This document shows positions 8,906 to 17,422 of a stretch of DNA of 64,000 nt, in pieces. Location of the stretch: contig QZVU01000002.1 in assembly GCA_003602285.1 (NCBI GenBank), forward strand, positions 248,001-312,000. Reading direction: 5' to 3'. The stretch is from Arthrobacter frigidicola (GTDB lineage Bacteria; Actinomycetota; Actinomycetes; Actinomycetales; Micrococcaceae). The position numbers were made by a program, and so were the translations under genes. The notes beneath the pieces are model-generated. The model worked only from the letters and a program-made list of their open reading frames with translations. It was not told the origin of the DNA and did no database searches. Position 1 is the stretch's first letter; every line of letters begins with the position of its first letter.

Positions 8906-9027
8906 GAACTCCCGGGGCCGGACAGCGCCGGTCCGGTGGCGCGTGGGAACTCCCGGCGAGGGACAGCGCCGGTCGGAGGGTGCATAGGGACTCCCGGCGA
9001 AGGACAGCGCCGGTCCGGTGGCGCGTC
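8905..9027 (+). repeat. Three tandem copies of a 41-bp repeat after mutY
   Basis: Three units with an exact 41-base period (about 8905-8945, 8946-8986, 8987-9027) share the core ACTCCCGG and GGACAGCGCCGGTC. Units 1 and 3 contain an inverted repeat (CCGGAC/GTCCGG, GGAC/GTCC) around AGCGCCG. The array fills most of the convergent gap between mutY and dhaM and starts at the mutY stop codon. It may act as a terminator cluster or a protein-binding array. Confidence 0.85.
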
Positions 9028-9097
9028 GAACCCGCCCTGGCGCCGGCCGCTGCCGGCGCAGCCCGTCCTCGCGCAGCCGGTCCCGATCTTGAGCGTC

Positions 9098-9847
9098 CTA
9101 GTGCTGCCCGTCCTGGTTCAGCTCGCCGAACCCGTCCTCAACGGCCGCTCCGATCAGCTCGATGGCCGCCTCCGCGTCCGGTCCCACCGCCTGGGCGCTC
9201 ACCGTCTTGCCCTTGCCCAGCCCAAGGCTCATCAGGAGCATCACCGATTTGCCGTCGATGCCGTTGACGGTCACCTCCGCATCGAGGTCGGCCAGACCCC
9301 GGGCAAGGACCGCAGCGGGACGGGCATGGAGGCCCATGTCGTTGGGGAGGACCCAGGATCCGCTGGCCGACGGCCCCTCGGCAGCCGGTGCCCGGGTGGC
9401 TCCGGGCGCGGCGGCCGACCGGCTCACGAAGGGTTCGAGGGCCTCGGGCCGGATGGAGACGACGGCCTCCTCGGCCGCGCGCAGGACTTCCTCGATCGAG
9501 CCGCCCGCCTGCGCCTGCACCGCTGCGGCAACCGCCCCCTCGACGAGGGCGGCGCTGGCGAGGCGCACCGTGGCGCGCTCGTCCTCATCGAGGAACTCGA
9601 GCGCCATTTCGGCGGTCATCACGGCCGAACCGAGGTCGGTGAGGATCACTACCCCGTCCCCCTGACCGGCTTTCGTGATGGCGTCCGCAACCTTCTCGAA
9701 GCTTGTCCCGATCCGTGCCGCCCCACCGCCGGCATCAGTTCCCCCGGCCGGGACCAGGCGGACGTCCGCTGCCATCTGGGCGGCGAGCTCGCACACCCCC
9801 TCCGCGATCTTGGCACTGTGGGAGACGATGACCAGCCCAACGCTCAT
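9098..9847 (-). CDS. dhaM: PTS-dependent dihydroxyacetone kinase, phosphotransferase subunit DhaM
   Basis: Passes phosphate from the PTS to ADP bound on DhaL. The 249-residue protein joins an EIIA-mannose-type domain (GLVIVSHSAKIAEG, phospho-His10) to an HPr domain (NDMGLHARPAAVLA with the phospho-His in GLHARPA). No enzyme I domain follows, so EI must come from elsewhere. The ATG overlaps the dhaL stop by four bases; longer readings of this frame run through dhaL and are not real. DhaM with DhaK and DhaL marks the PTS-type rather than the ATP-type kinase. Confidence 0.93.
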   Translation of the reverse strand: MSVGLVIVSHSAKIAEGVCELAAQMAADVRLVPAGGTDAGGGAARIGTSFEKVADAITKAGQGDGVVILTDLGSAVMTAEMALEFLDEDERATVRLASAALVEGAVAAAVQAQAGGSIEEVLRAAEEAVVSIRPEALEPFVSRSAAAPGATRAPAAEGPSASGSWVLPNDMGLHARPAAVLARGLADLDAEVTVNGIDGKSVMLLMSLGLGKGKTVSAQAVGPDAEAAIELIGAAVEDGFGELNQDGQH

Positions 9848-10485
9848 CCGGGCTCCCCGGCGGCCTCGGCCGCGGCCGCGAGGATCAGGGCCGTCGACAC
9901 GGCACCGGGATCGCGGTGGCCGGCGCTGCGCTCCCCGAGGTAGCTGGCCCTGCCCTTGCGCGCCACCAGCGGATCGGTGGCCACGGCACCGGCCTGCGCT
10001 GCGTTGGCGGCCGCGGCGAGGACCGCACCCGCCGCGGCACCGGCGGAGGCCGCCGTCGCCGCCGCCTCCACCGCCGGGGTCCACGCGTCGATCATTGTCT
10101 TATCGCCGCTTTCGGCCTTCCCGCGGGCGACGATTCCGTCCCGGGCGGCCGAAAGCATGGCCACCACGGCGTCTGGCTGTGCCTCGGCGGCGTCGCCGAG
10201 GGAGGTCGCCGCACGCAGCAGTGCCGTGCCGTACAACGGCCCGGACGCTCCCCCGACCGTCGACATCAGGGTCATCGCCGCGGCCTTGAGCACCTCGGCC
10301 GGGGTGCCCGCCGGCGGGCCGGCGTCGAGCTTGGCGACGACCGCGGCGAAGCCCCGATCCATGTTCTCGCCGTGGTCGGCGTCGCCGATCGCGCGGTCAA
10401 GCTCCATCAGCTGGGTCCGGTTCTCAGAGACTGCGCGCGCGGCGGCGCGCAACCACTCCTGGGCCCATCCTGCGTCGAGCGCCAC
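9844..10485 (-). CDS. dhaL: Dihydroxyacetone kinase ADP-binding subunit DhaL
   Basis: Carries tightly bound ADP, which is rephosphorylated by DhaM and passes phosphate to dihydroxyacetone on DhaK. The nucleotide/Mg site is visible as LDRAIGDADHGENMDRGF, followed by the all-helical DAK2 domain with GGASGPLYGTALLRAA. I start it at GTG 10485 (ALDAGWAQEW), which aligns with family N-termini; GTG 10500 would overlap dhaK. About 213 residues, normal for DhaL. It lies between dhaK and dhaM in one operon. Confidence 0.92.
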   Translation of the reverse strand: MALDAGWAQEWLRAAARAVSENRTQLMELDRAIGDADHGENMDRGFAAVVAKLDAGPPAGTPAEVLKAAAMTLMSTVGGASGPLYGTALLRAATSLGDAAEAQPDAVVAMLSAARDGIVARGKAESGDKTMIDAWTPAVEAAATAASAGAAAGAVLAAAANAAQAGAVATDPLVARKGRASYLGERSAGHRDPGAVSTALILAAAAEAAGEPG

Positions 10486-10487
10486 GC

Positions 10488-11489
10488 CTAGACCCCCCAC
10501 CGCAGGGCGGCGGTGGAGACCGGGGAGTCCCAGAGGGTGATCATCTCGTCATCGAGCTTCAGCACCGTCAGCGAGGCGCCCTCCATCTCGAGGGCGGTGA
10601 TGTAGTTGCCCACCAGGGACCGCTCCACGGTGACCCCACGCTCCTTCAGGAGGGCGACGGCCTTGCGGTAGACGATGTAGAGCTCGCTGGCGGGGCTTCC
10701 GCCCATGCCGTTGACCATCAGCAGGACCCGGTCGCCCGAGCCGAGGTTGAGGTCGGCCGTGATCGGCTCGAGCAGGCGCGTGGTGATGCCGTCGGCGTTC
10801 TCCATGGCGATGCGGTGCCGGCCGGGTTCGCCGTGGATTCCAATGCCGATCTCGATCTCGTCCTCGGCGAGGTCGAAGCTGGGGACCCCTGCGTGGGGTA
10901 CGGTGCTCGGCGCGAGCGCGGCGCCCATGGAGCGCACATTGTCGATCACCCGCTGCGCCACCGCGGTGACGGCCTCAAGGTCGTCGCCGCGTTCGGCCGC
11001 GGCGCCAGCGATGCGTTCGACGAAGACCGTCCCGCCGACCCCGCGGCGCCCGGCGGTGTAGAGGGAGTCCTCGACCGCGACGTCGTCATTGACGAGCACT
11101 GAGTGGACCTCAACGCCTTCGGCCGCTGCAAGTTCGGCGGCAGTTTCAAAGTTCAGGACATCGCCGGTGTAGTTCTTGACGATGTGGAGCACACCGGCCC
11201 CGCCGTTCACGGCTGTGGTCGCGGGGAGGATCTGGTCGGGTGTCGGGGAGGTGAACACCGCCCCGGGCACCGCGGCGTCGAGCATCCCGCGCCCCACGTA
11301 CCCGGCGTGGAGGGGCTCATGGCCGCTGCCTCCGCCCGAGACCAGGCCCACCTTGCCTTGGACGGGCGCGTCCTTGCGCACGACGAAGAGCGGATCGGTA
11401 TGGACGGTGACCAGGTCGGCGTGGGCGAGGCCGAAGCCCTCCACGGACTCGTTGACGACGGCCTTGGGGTCATTGATGAGCTTTTTCAC
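10488..11489 (-). CDS. dhaK: Dihydroxyacetone kinase substrate-binding subunit DhaK
   Basis: Binds dihydroxyacetone covalently as a hemiaminal and is phosphorylated by DhaL. The 333-residue DAK1 protein has the glycine-rich substrate loop [19 protein letters not shown] (about 48-66) and the substrate-binding His219 in [10 protein letters not shown]. First gene of dhaKLM. The product feeds glycolysis, linking this locus to glycerol or C3 use. No glycerol dehydrogenase, transporter or DhaS/DhaR regulator lies next to it. Confidence 0.95.
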   Translation of the reverse strand: MKKLINDPKAVVNESVEGFGLAHADLVTVHTDPLFVVRKDAPVQGKVGLVSGGGSGHEPLHAGYVGRGMLDAAVPGAVFTSPTPDQILPATTAVNGGAGVLHIVKNYTGDVLNFETAAELAAAEGVEVHSVLVNDDVAVEDSLYTAGRRGVGGTVFVERIAGAAAERGDDLEAVTAVAQRVIDNVRSMGAALAPSTVPHAGVPSFDLAEDEIEIGIGIHGEPGRHRIAMENADGITTRLLEPITADLNLGSGDRVLLMVNGMGGSPASELYIVYRKAVALLKERGVTVERSLVGNYITALEMEGASLTVLKLDDEMITLWDSPVSTAALRWGV

Positions 11490-11634
11490 GAAGGTACGCT
11501 CCTTCTCGGCTGGGCGAGGTTTCGGCCCGGCTGCCCCCTGTGGACCGCACCGGCCACGATGAACGATACCCGGTGGCAGGGCCCATTCCTATAGCGGTTT
11601 TTCTCCATTCCTGCCGTGAGATGCGGTTAAACAA

Positions 11635-11672
11635 CCGCGGGAGAGGCCCCTTTGCTGGGCGCTCTCCCGCGG
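11635..11672 (-). terminator. Intrinsic terminator after csbD
   Basis: Perfect 11-bp arms (CCGCGGGAGAG with CTCTCCCGCGG) enclose a 16-base loop that itself pairs GCCC with GGGC. On the minus strand the stem is followed by TTGTTT. An overlapping inverted repeat (GCGGTT-aaac-AACCGC, 11623-11638) could form an alternative hairpin or an operator for dhaK, whose start is 134 bases further on. The rest of the 219-base gap shows nothing else clear. Confidence 0.75.
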
Positions 11673-11708
11673 CTGGGCCGGATGCTGCGATCCGGGCCGT
11701 GCAGTTCT

Positions 11709-11891
11709 CTAGCGGTCGCCCTTCTTGAAGGCGTCCTTAATGTTCTCGCCGGCATCCTTCAGGCTTGCCTTGGTCTGGTCCTTGTGGCCTTCGGCCTCGA
11801 GGTTCTGGTCGCCCGTCGCCTTACCGAGACCTTCCTTGATCTTGCCGCCCAGGCCTTCGCCCTTGTTTCCGATCTTGTCATCCAGTCCCAT
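11709..11891 (-). CDS. CsbD family stress protein
   Basis: A 60-residue hydrophilic, Lys/Asp/Gly-rich protein (GLDDKIGNKGEGLGGKIKE at the start) of the CsbD type, a small general-stress protein whose Bacillus namesake is SigB-controlled. The ATG at 11891 has GGAG nine bases upstream; the longer in-frame reading lacks family similarity in its first 19 residues. It is monocistronic, with its own promoter and a strong terminator. The biochemical role of the family is not known. Confidence 0.92.
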   Translation of the reverse strand: MGLDDKIGNKGEGLGGKIKEGLGKATGDQNLEAEGHKDQTKASLKDAGENIKDAFKKGDR

Positions 11892-11971
11892 GATTAGACT
11901 CCTTTTCCCTCGGCATTCGGGCCCCGGTTCCGGGAAACCCAACCGCACCGCGAGCGATGCTAAGCACTCTT

Positions 11972-11977
11972 ACTATA
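11972..11977 (-). promoter_or_regulatory. Candidate -10 box of csbD
   Basis: TATAGT on the minus strand, 80 bases before the csbD ATG, lies in the only AT-rich patch between csbD and the acetyltransferase gene. No clear SigB-type -35 is visible. Confidence 0.4.
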
Positions 11978-12021
11978 TCGGGGTGGAGCCGCCCTGACCA
12001 CCTCCAGCCGGACAGAACCGC

Positions 12022-12531
12022 CTAGAGCATGCGGATCATGCGGGTGTTTCCCAGGGTGTTCGGCTTCACCCGGGCCAGGTCGAGGAACTCCGCCACGCCT
12101 TCGTCGTGGGAGCGCAGGAGCTGCGAATACACCTCCGGGTCCACCGGCGACTGGTCCTTCATCACCTCGAAGCCGCGCTTGCGGAAAAACTCGACCTCGA
12201 AGGTGAGGCAGAAGACCCGCCGGACCCCGAGGTCGGCGGCATCGGCGAGGAGCCGCTCCACCAGAGCCGTGCCCACGCCGCGGCCTTTCGCCGATTCGGC
12301 GGTGGCGAGGGTGCGCACCTCGGCGAGGTCCTCCCACATCACGTGGAGCGCCCCGCAGCCGAGCACCGTGCCGTCGGGGTCTTCGGCGATGCGGAACTCC
12401 TGGAGACCCTCGTAGTAGGCCACCGTCTCCTTGGCCACCAGGACCCGATCGTCGGCCAGCGGCGCCACCAGGGCGCGGATGGCGCCGACGTCGGAGGTGC
12501 GGGCGGGACGGATGCGGAAGGACGGGCTCAC
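12022..12531 (-). CDS. Amino-acid N-acetyltransferase (GNAT, arginine-pathway type)
   Basis: A 169-residue GNAT protein beginning SPSFRIRPARTSDVGAIRAL. The acetyl-CoA loop reads ESAKGRGVGTALVERLL, and the C-terminal half (VRRVFCLTFEVEFFRKRGF) resembles short, kinase-less N-acetylglutamate synthases of actinobacteria. It would acetylate glutamate at the first step of arginine synthesis; other GNAT substrates remain possible. The GTG at 12531 lies seven bases after a TAGACT box, so the first 21 codons of the longer frame are unlikely to be translated. It is downstream of the clpC terminator. Confidence 0.85.
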   Translation of the reverse strand: MSPSFRIRPARTSDVGAIRALVAPLADDRVLVAKETVAYYEGLQEFRIAEDPDGTVLGCGALHVMWEDLAEVRTLATAESAKGRGVGTALVERLLADAADLGVRRVFCLTFEVEFFRKRGFEVMKDQSPVDPEVYSQLLRSHDEGVAEFLDLARVKPNTLGNTRMIRML

Positions 12532-12538
12532 CCGCACC

Positions 12539-12544
12539 AGTCTA
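12539..12544 (-). promoter_or_regulatory. -10 box of the acetyltransferase gene (leaderless start)
   Basis: TAGACT on the minus strand is followed by seven bases (GGTGCGG) and the GTG at 12531. No ribosome-binding site is present. Confidence 0.45.
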
Positions 12545-12593
12545 CAAAGCGCCAGGCGCACCGGTGACTGCCGCGGCCTGCGCCGGGCAGGCA

Positions 12594-12627
12594 AAAGGCC
12601 CGCCCCGGTTTCCCGGGACGGGCCTTT
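12594..12627 (-). terminator. Intrinsic terminator after clpC
   Basis: Two 15-base arms (AAAGGCCCGTCCCGG and CCGGGGCGGGCCTTT on the minus strand, one G-U pair) surround the tetraloop GAAA and are followed by TTTTG-type T residues. It lies just after the clpC stop. The flanking A and T tracts would also stop opposite-strand transcription. Confidence 0.92.
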
Positions 12628-12642
12628 CGGTACTGCTGGGTG

Positions 12643-15150
12643 TTACTCGGGGACGGTCGCCTCGATGGCGGGCGGGGCGTCCTCGATGGCCTTCGGCTCG
12701 CCGTGGCCGACGAAGGTGAACTTCGCGTCGACGCCTTCGCCCTCAACGTCGACCTCCACCCGCTCCCCCGACTTGAGGTCGCCGAACAGGATCTTCTCGG
12801 ACAACTGGTCCTCGATCTCGCGCTGGATGGTGCGGCGCAGCGGCCGCGCACCCATCGCGGGGTCGTAACCGCGCGTCGCCAGCAGCACCTTGGCCGCAGG
12901 CGTCAGCTCGATCGTCATGCCCTTGTCCGCCATGCGCTTGCCGAGGCGCTCGAGGAACAGGTCCACGATCTCCACGATCTCGCTCTGGGTCAGCTGCGGG
13001 AACACGACGGTGTCGTCGACGCGGTTGAGGAACTCGGGCCGGAAGTGCTGCTTGAGCTCCTCGGTGACCTTCGCCTTCATCCTGTTGTAGCTGGTGTTGG
13101 TGTCGGTGCCCGACTGGAAGCCGGTCATGACGCCCTTGGAGATGTCGCGGGTTCCAAGGTTGGTGGTCATGATGATCACAGTGTTCTTGAAGTCCACCAT
13201 GCGGCCCTGGCTGTCGGTCAGGCGTCCGTCCTCAAGGATCTGCAGCAGCGAGTTGAAGAGATCGGCGTGCGCCTTCTCCACCTCGTCGAACAGCACCACG
13301 GAGAACGGCTTGCGGCGGACCTTCTCGGTCAGCTGCCCGCCCTCTTCGTATCCGACGTAGCCCGGAGGGGCGCCGAAGAGACGCGAGACCGTGTGCTTCT
13401 CGGAGTACTCGGACATGTCGAGGGTGATCAGGGCGTCCTCGTCGCCGAAGAGGAACTCGGCGAGCGCCTTGGCCAGCTCCGTCTTACCGACGCCGGTGGG
13501 ACCGGCGAAGATGAAGGAGCCGCCCGGACGCTTGGGATCCTTGAGGCCGGCCCGCGTGCGGCGGATGGCCTGGGAGATCGCCTTGATCGCCTCGTTCTGG
13601 CCGATGACCCGCTTGTGCAGCTCATCTTCCATGTGCAGCAGGCGTGAGGACTCGGCTTCGGTGAGCTTGAAGACCGGGATGCCCGTGGAGTTCGCGAGCA
13701 CTTCGGCGATCAGTTCCTCGTCGACCTCGGCGATGTCGTCGAGTCCGCCCGACTTCCAGCGGCGCTCCTTGTCGGCGCGCTGGTCGTGGAGCTTCTGCTC
13801 CTTGTCGCGCAGCGACGCAGCACCCTCGAAGTCCTGGGCGTCGATCGCCGATTCCTTCTCGCGGCGCACGTCGGCGATCCGGTCGTCGATCTCCTTGAGC
13901 TCCGGCGGGGCTGTCATCCTGCGGATGCGCAGCCGGGCCCCGGCCTCGTCGATCAGGTCGATCGCCTTGTCCGGAAGGAACCGGTCGGAGATGTACCGCT
14001 CGGCGAGGGTCGCCGCTGAAGCAAGGGCGCCGTCGGTGATCGAGACACGGTGGTGTGCCTCGTACCGGTCGCGCAGCCCCTTGAGGATCTCGATCGCCAG
14101 GGCCACGGAGGGCTCGGCGACCTGGATCGGCTGGAACCTGCGCTCGAGGGCAGCGTCCTTCTCGATGTGCTTGCGGTACTCATCGAGGGTCGTGGCACCG
14201 ATGGTCTGCAGCTCGCCGCGGGCAAGCATGGGCTTCAGGATCGATGCCGCATCGATGGCGCCCTCGGCGGCACCCGCACCCACAAGGGTATGGATCTCGT
14301 CGATGAACAGGATGATGTCACCGCGGGTGCGGATCTCCTTGAGCACCTTCTTCAGCCGCTCTTCGAAGTCGCCGCGGTACCGGGAACCGGCCACGAGCGA
14401 ACCGAGGTCGAGCGTGTAGAGCTGCTTGTCGCGGATCGTCTCCGGGACATCCCCGCGGACGATCGCCTGGGCGAGGCCCTCGACGACGGCGGTCTTGCCG
14501 ACGCCGGGCTCACCGATCAGCACCGGGTTGTTCTTGGTGCGCCGGGAGAGGACCTGCATGACGCGCTCCATCTCCTTCTCGCGCCCGATCACCGGGTCGA
14601 GTTTGGATTCACGCGCGGCCTGGGTGAGATTGCGCCCAAACTGGTCGAGCACGACGGAACCCGCCGGGGTTCCCTCCTGCTGCTGGCCGCCGGCCGCAGC
14701 CGGCTCCTTGCCCTGGTAGCCCGACAGCAGCTGGATGACCTGCTGGCGGACCCGGTTGAGGTCGGCCCCGAGCTTCACCAGGACCTGCGCGGCAACGCCC
14801 TCACCCTCGCGGATGAGGCCGAGCAGGATGTGCTCCGTGCCGATGTAGTTGTGGCCAAGCTGCAGCGCTTCCCGCAGGGAAAGCTCGAGCACCTTCTTGG
14901 CGCGGGGGGTGAAGGGGATATGGCCGGACGGGGCCTGCTGGCCCTGTCCGATGATCTCCTGGACCTGCTCTCGCACAGCACCCAGGGAAATGCTGAGTGA
15001 TTCCAAAGCCTTGGCGGCAACACCCTCACCCTCATGGATGAGGCCAAGCAGGATGTGCTCGGTGCCGATGTAGTTATGGTTGAGCATGCGGGCCTCTTCC
15101 TGGGCCAACACGACAACTCGACGGGCACGATCTGTAAATCTCTCAAACAT
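12643..15150 (-). CDS. clpC: ATP-dependent Clp protease ATPase subunit ClpC
   Basis: Hsp100/AAA+ unfoldase that feeds substrates to ClpP. About 835 residues: two N-terminal repeat motifs ([16 protein letters not shown] and [15 protein letters not shown]), AAA1 with Walker [10 protein letters not shown], a UVR-type coiled coil ([20 protein letters not shown]), AAA2 with Walker [10 protein letters not shown], and the ClpB_D2-small domain. The ATG at 15150 has AGGAG eight bases upstream; a start three codons earlier is possible. A ClgR-like operator lies upstream and a strong terminator downstream, so it is probably monocistronic and proteotoxic-stress controlled. Confidence 0.97.
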   Translation of the reverse strand: MFERFTDRARRVVVLAQEEARMLNHNYIGTEHILLGLIHEGEGVAAKALESLSISLGAVREQVQEIIGQGQQAPSGHIPFTPRAKKVLELSLREALQLGHNYIGTEHILLGLIREGEGVAAQVLVKLGADLNRVRQQVIQLLSGYQGKEPAAAGGQQQEGTPAGSVVLDQFGRNLTQAARESKLDPVIGREKEMERVMQVLSRRTKNNPVLIGEPGVGKTAVVEGLAQAIVRGDVPETIRDKQLYTLDLGSLVAGSRYRGDFEERLKKVLKEIRTRGDIILFIDEIHTLVGAGAAEGAIDAASILKPMLARGELQTIGATTLDEYRKHIEKDAALERRFQPIQVAEPSVALAIEILKGLRDRYEAHHRVSITDGALASAATLAERYISDRFLPDKAIDLIDEAGARLRIRRMTAPPELKEIDDRIADVRREKESAIDAQDFEGAASLRDKEQKLHDQRADKERRWKSGGLDDIAEVDEELIAEVLANSTGIPVFKLTEAESSRLLHMEDELHKRVIGQNEAIKAISQAIRRTRAGLKDPKRPGGSFIFAGPTGVGKTELAKALAEFLFGDEDALITLDMSEYSEKHTVSRLFGAPPGYVGYEEGGQLTEKVRRKPFSVVLFDEVEKAHADLFNSLLQILEDGRLTDSQGRMVDFKNTVIIMTTNLGTRDISKGVMTGFQSGTDTNTSYNRMKAKVTEELKQHFRPEFLNRVDDTVVFPQLTQSEIVEIVDLFLERLGKRMADKGMTIELTPAAKVLLATRGYDPAMGARPLRRTIQREIEDQLSEKILFGDLKSGERVEVDVEGEGVDAKFTFVGHGEPKAIEDAPPAIEATVPE

Positions 15151-15213
15151 GAGACACACTCCTAGCTAACGCGTAACTCGATGCTACGTGTACCCGCAGA
15201 GGAATTGGGGCGT

Positions 15214-15230
15214 GTTCGCCACAGGCGAGA
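15214..15230 (-). promoter_or_regulatory. ClgR-type operator upstream of clpC
   Basis: The inverted repeat TTCGCC-aca-GGCGAG contains CGC-N5-GCG (15217-15227), the core of the actinobacterial ClgR site, with one departure at the central position. It is about 65 bases upstream of the clpC start, in the gap after lsr2. ClgR activates clpC and clpP genes in Corynebacterium, Streptomyces and Mycobacterium. Confidence 0.6.
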
Positions 15231-15248
15231 ATATGCGGAACGGCCCGC

Positions 15249-15575
15249 TCAGCGCTGGGCTGCGCGGTATGCCTCCACGATTTCGCTGTTCACGCGGCCC
15301 CGGGCGGAAACGTTGTATCCGTTTTCCTTCGCCCATTCACGGATCTGTGCCGCTTCCTGGTTCCGGGCGGGGGCGGCACTGGCGCGCTGCTGCTTGGAGG
15401 AGCTGCTGCGCCGGGCCGAGGAAATGTACGTTCCAAGCGCGGAACGCAGTTCCTTCGCGTGGGCCTCCGAGAGGTCGATCTCGTACTGGACTCCGTCGAG
15501 GCCGAACCGGACGGTTTCGTCGGCCTCGCCGCCGTCTACGTCGTCAATGAGGATGATTTTCACTTTCTGCGCCAC
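15249..15575 (-). CDS. lsr2: Nucleoid-associated protein Lsr2
   Basis: A 108-residue Lsr2: an N-terminal dimerisation domain (AQKVKIILIDDVDGG, VQYEIDLSEAHAKELRSAL), an Ala/Ser/Gln linker, and a C-terminal DNA-binding domain with the AT-hook-like RGR (GYNVSARGRVNSEIVEAY). It binds AT-rich DNA in the minor groove and silences foreign genes, in the manner of H-NS. I choose the GTG at 15575 because AGGAG is six bases upstream and family proteins begin MAQKV; the ATG one codon earlier is too close. It lies between the lysS group and clpC, a common actinobacterial order. Confidence 0.96.
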   Translation of the reverse strand: MAQKVKIILIDDVDGGEADETVRFGLDGVQYEIDLSEAHAKELRSALGTYISSARRSSSSKQQRASAAPARNQEAAQIREWAKENGYNVSARGRVNSEIVEAYRAAQR

Positions 15576-15653
15576 CATGAGCTCCTGAATTAGTGCGTGT
15601 GTGCGAATATCCCCTAATTAGATTATGGCGCACGCTCAGGATGCCGTCAAAAA

Positions 15654-15869
15654 TTACTTCGTTGAATTAGTTCCGTCGATATCCGGCCCGGCCTCCGGGC
15701 CGCTGGTTTCAGTTGGTTCATCCCGGGAACGATCTTCCTCCCCATGAAGTTCCCGGGCCCGGGACATCGCTTCCCGCTCGGACCGGTCAGCATTGAGGAT
15801 GGTTCGCATCACAAAGTAGAAAAGAACGGCGAGGGTGGCCGAAGGCAGGAGCACTTCGAGGTATTCCAT
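15654..15869 (-). CDS. Small membrane protein of unknown function
   Basis: A 71-residue protein with one N-terminal membrane segment (LLPSATLAVLFYFVMRTIL) and an acidic, hydrophilic tail (EEDRSRDEPTETSGPEAG). Its start is four bases after the lysS stop, so it is probably co-transcribed and coupled with lysS. Small proteins of this layout recur beside lysS in Micrococcales, which supports a real gene. No function can be proposed from sequence. Confidence 0.75.
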   Translation of the reverse strand: MEYLEVLLPSATLAVLFYFVMRTILNADRSEREAMSRARELHGEEDRSRDEPTETSGPEAGPDIDGTNSTK

Positions 15870-15873
15870 GGGC

Positions 15874-17385
15874 TCAGCCCGCTTCCGGCTTCAAAAGGGG
15901 AAAGAGGATGGATTCCCGAATTCCGGTATTTGTGAAAAGCATCACGAGGCGGTCGATGCCAAGCCCGATGCCGCCCATGGGCGGGGCGCCGTACTCGAGG
16001 GCCCGCAGGAAGTCCTCGTCGAGCTGCATGGCCTCCTCGTCACCGGCCGCGGCCCGGCGCGACTGCTCCGTGAGCCGCTCGCGCTGGATCACCGGGTCGA
16101 TCAGCTCCGAGAAGGCGGTGCCGCGTTCCATGCCGCCGATGATCAGGTCCCACGCCTCGATCAGGCGCGGGTTGCTACGGTGGGGCCGGGCGAGCGGCTG
16201 GGCCGACGGCGGGTAGTCGTAGACGAAGGTGGGCTGGATCAGGGTCGGCTCGACGAGTTCCGAGAACAGCTCAAGGACAAGCTTTTCGGCATCCCAGGCG
16301 GGGTCGACCGACACTCCACGCTCGTCGGCGATGCGCCTCAGGACCTCCGCGTCGGTCTCCGGCGTGATCTCCTGTCCCAGCACCTCCGACAGGCCGGGGT
16401 AGACACCGAGCCACTTCCATTCGCCGTCGAGGTCAATGGTCCCCTGGGGCGTTTCGATGGTGCGCATCCCCAAGACGTCGGCGCAATTCAGAATCATTTC
16501 CTTCATCCGCTCGGCCATTCCGAACTGGTCGGTGTAGGCCTCGTAGGATTCGAGCATGGTGAATTCCGGGCTGTGCGTCGAATCGACGCCCTCATTGCGG
16601 AAAATCCGGCCGATCTCGTACACCCGGTCAATTCCGCCCACGACCGCCCTTTTGAGATAAAGCTCGAGCGCGATGCGGAGGGTCATTTTCTGGTCGAAGG
16701 CGTTCAGGTGGGTTTCGAACGGCCGCGCGGTCGCCCCGCCGTGGACCAGCTGGACAATCGGAGTTTCGACTTCGATGTAATCGTTGGCGTGCAGGGTTTC
16801 GCGCAGGGAGCGGGTGATCGCAGCGCGGGTGCGGACCATACTGCGGGCTTCCTCGCGGACCATCAGGTCGACGTAGCGCTGCCGCACGCGGGTTTCCTCG
16901 TTGACTCCGGCGTGAAGGGTGGGCAGCGGGCGCAGCGCCTTGGACGCCATGGCCCAGCTCTCTGCCATCACCGAAAGTTCGCCGCGCCGCGAGCTGACGA
17001 CCTCCCCCTGGACCTGGACGTGGTCTCCGAGGTCGACCAGTGCCTTCCACTCGGCGAGCTGCTCCTCACCGACGACGGCGAGGCTGAGCATCACCTGCAG
17101 CCGGGTTCCGTCGCCCTCCTGGAGGGTCGCGAAGGCGAGCTTGCCGGTGTTTCGGACGAAGACGACGCGCCCCACCACCGAGACCCGGGTGCCGGTGGCC
17201 TCATCGGGTTCGAGGCCCGGGAACGCTGCGCGGATCTCGGCGAGCGAGTGGGTGCGTTCGGGCTTGACCGGGTAGGGCTCCCTGCCGCTTTCGATCAGGC
17301 GGGCACGCTTCTCGAGGCGGATCCGCATCTGCTCGGTGAAGTCGTCGGCGGAGAGGCCATCAAGGGTGGGGTTTTCTTTCGTCAC
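15874..17385 (-). CDS. lysS: Lysyl-tRNA synthetase, class II
   Basis: Charges tRNA-Lys. About 503 residues: an N-terminal OB-fold anticodon-binding domain (TRVSVVGRVVFVRNTGKLAF), class II motif 2 around GRIFRNEGVDSTHSPEFT, and motif 3 GGIGLGIDRLVMLFTNT near the end. I prefer the GTG at 17385 (TKENPTLDG) because a TAAACT box lies eight bases upstream and the TTG three codons earlier would sit against that box. Usual length for bacterial LysRS without the MprF-like N-terminus of LysX. Confidence 0.96.
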   Translation of the reverse strand: MTKENPTLDGLSADDFTEQMRIRLEKRARLIESGREPYPVKPERTHSLAEIRAAFPGLEPDEATGTRVSVVGRVVFVRNTGKLAFATLQEGDGTRLQVMLSLAVVGEEQLAEWKALVDLGDHVQVQGEVVSSRRGELSVMAESWAMASKALRPLPTLHAGVNEETRVRQRYVDLMVREEARSMVRTRAAITRSLRETLHANDYIEVETPIVQLVHGGATARPFETHLNAFDQKMTLRIALELYLKRAVVGGIDRVYEIGRIFRNEGVDSTHSPEFTMLESYEAYTDQFGMAERMKEMILNCADVLGMRTIETPQGTIDLDGEWKWLGVYPGLSEVLGQEITPETDAEVLRRIADERGVSVDPAWDAEKLVLELFSELVEPTLIQPTFVYDYPPSAQPLARPHRSNPRLIEAWDLIIGGMERGTAFSELIDPVIQRERLTEQSRRAAAGDEEAMQLDEDFLRALEYGAPPMGGIGLGIDRLVMLFTNTGIRESILFPLLKPEAG

Positions 17386-17393
17386 GGTAGCCA

Positions 17394-17399
17394 AGTTTA
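17394..17399 (-). promoter_or_regulatory. -10 box of lysS (nearly leaderless)
   Basis: TAAACT on the minus strand is followed by eight bases and then the preferred GTG of lysS. Any leader would be at most one or two bases. Confidence 0.35.
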
Positions 17400-17422
17400 C
17401 GGGGTTCGGTAATCTCCGGATT

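Noticed and set aside
8905-9027. CRISPR or attachment site at the 41-bp repeats
   Set aside because: There are no unique spacers, no cas gene, and no integrase or tRNA nearby.
9848-10084. An N-terminal extension of 79 codons on DhaM
   Set aside because: It lies inside dhaL out of frame. DhaM begins at the ATG overlapping the dhaL stop.
15835-17412. A 525-codon plus-strand open frame opposite lysS
   Set aside because: It is the complement of a complete lysyl-tRNA synthetase; high GC leaves few stops in the opposite frame.
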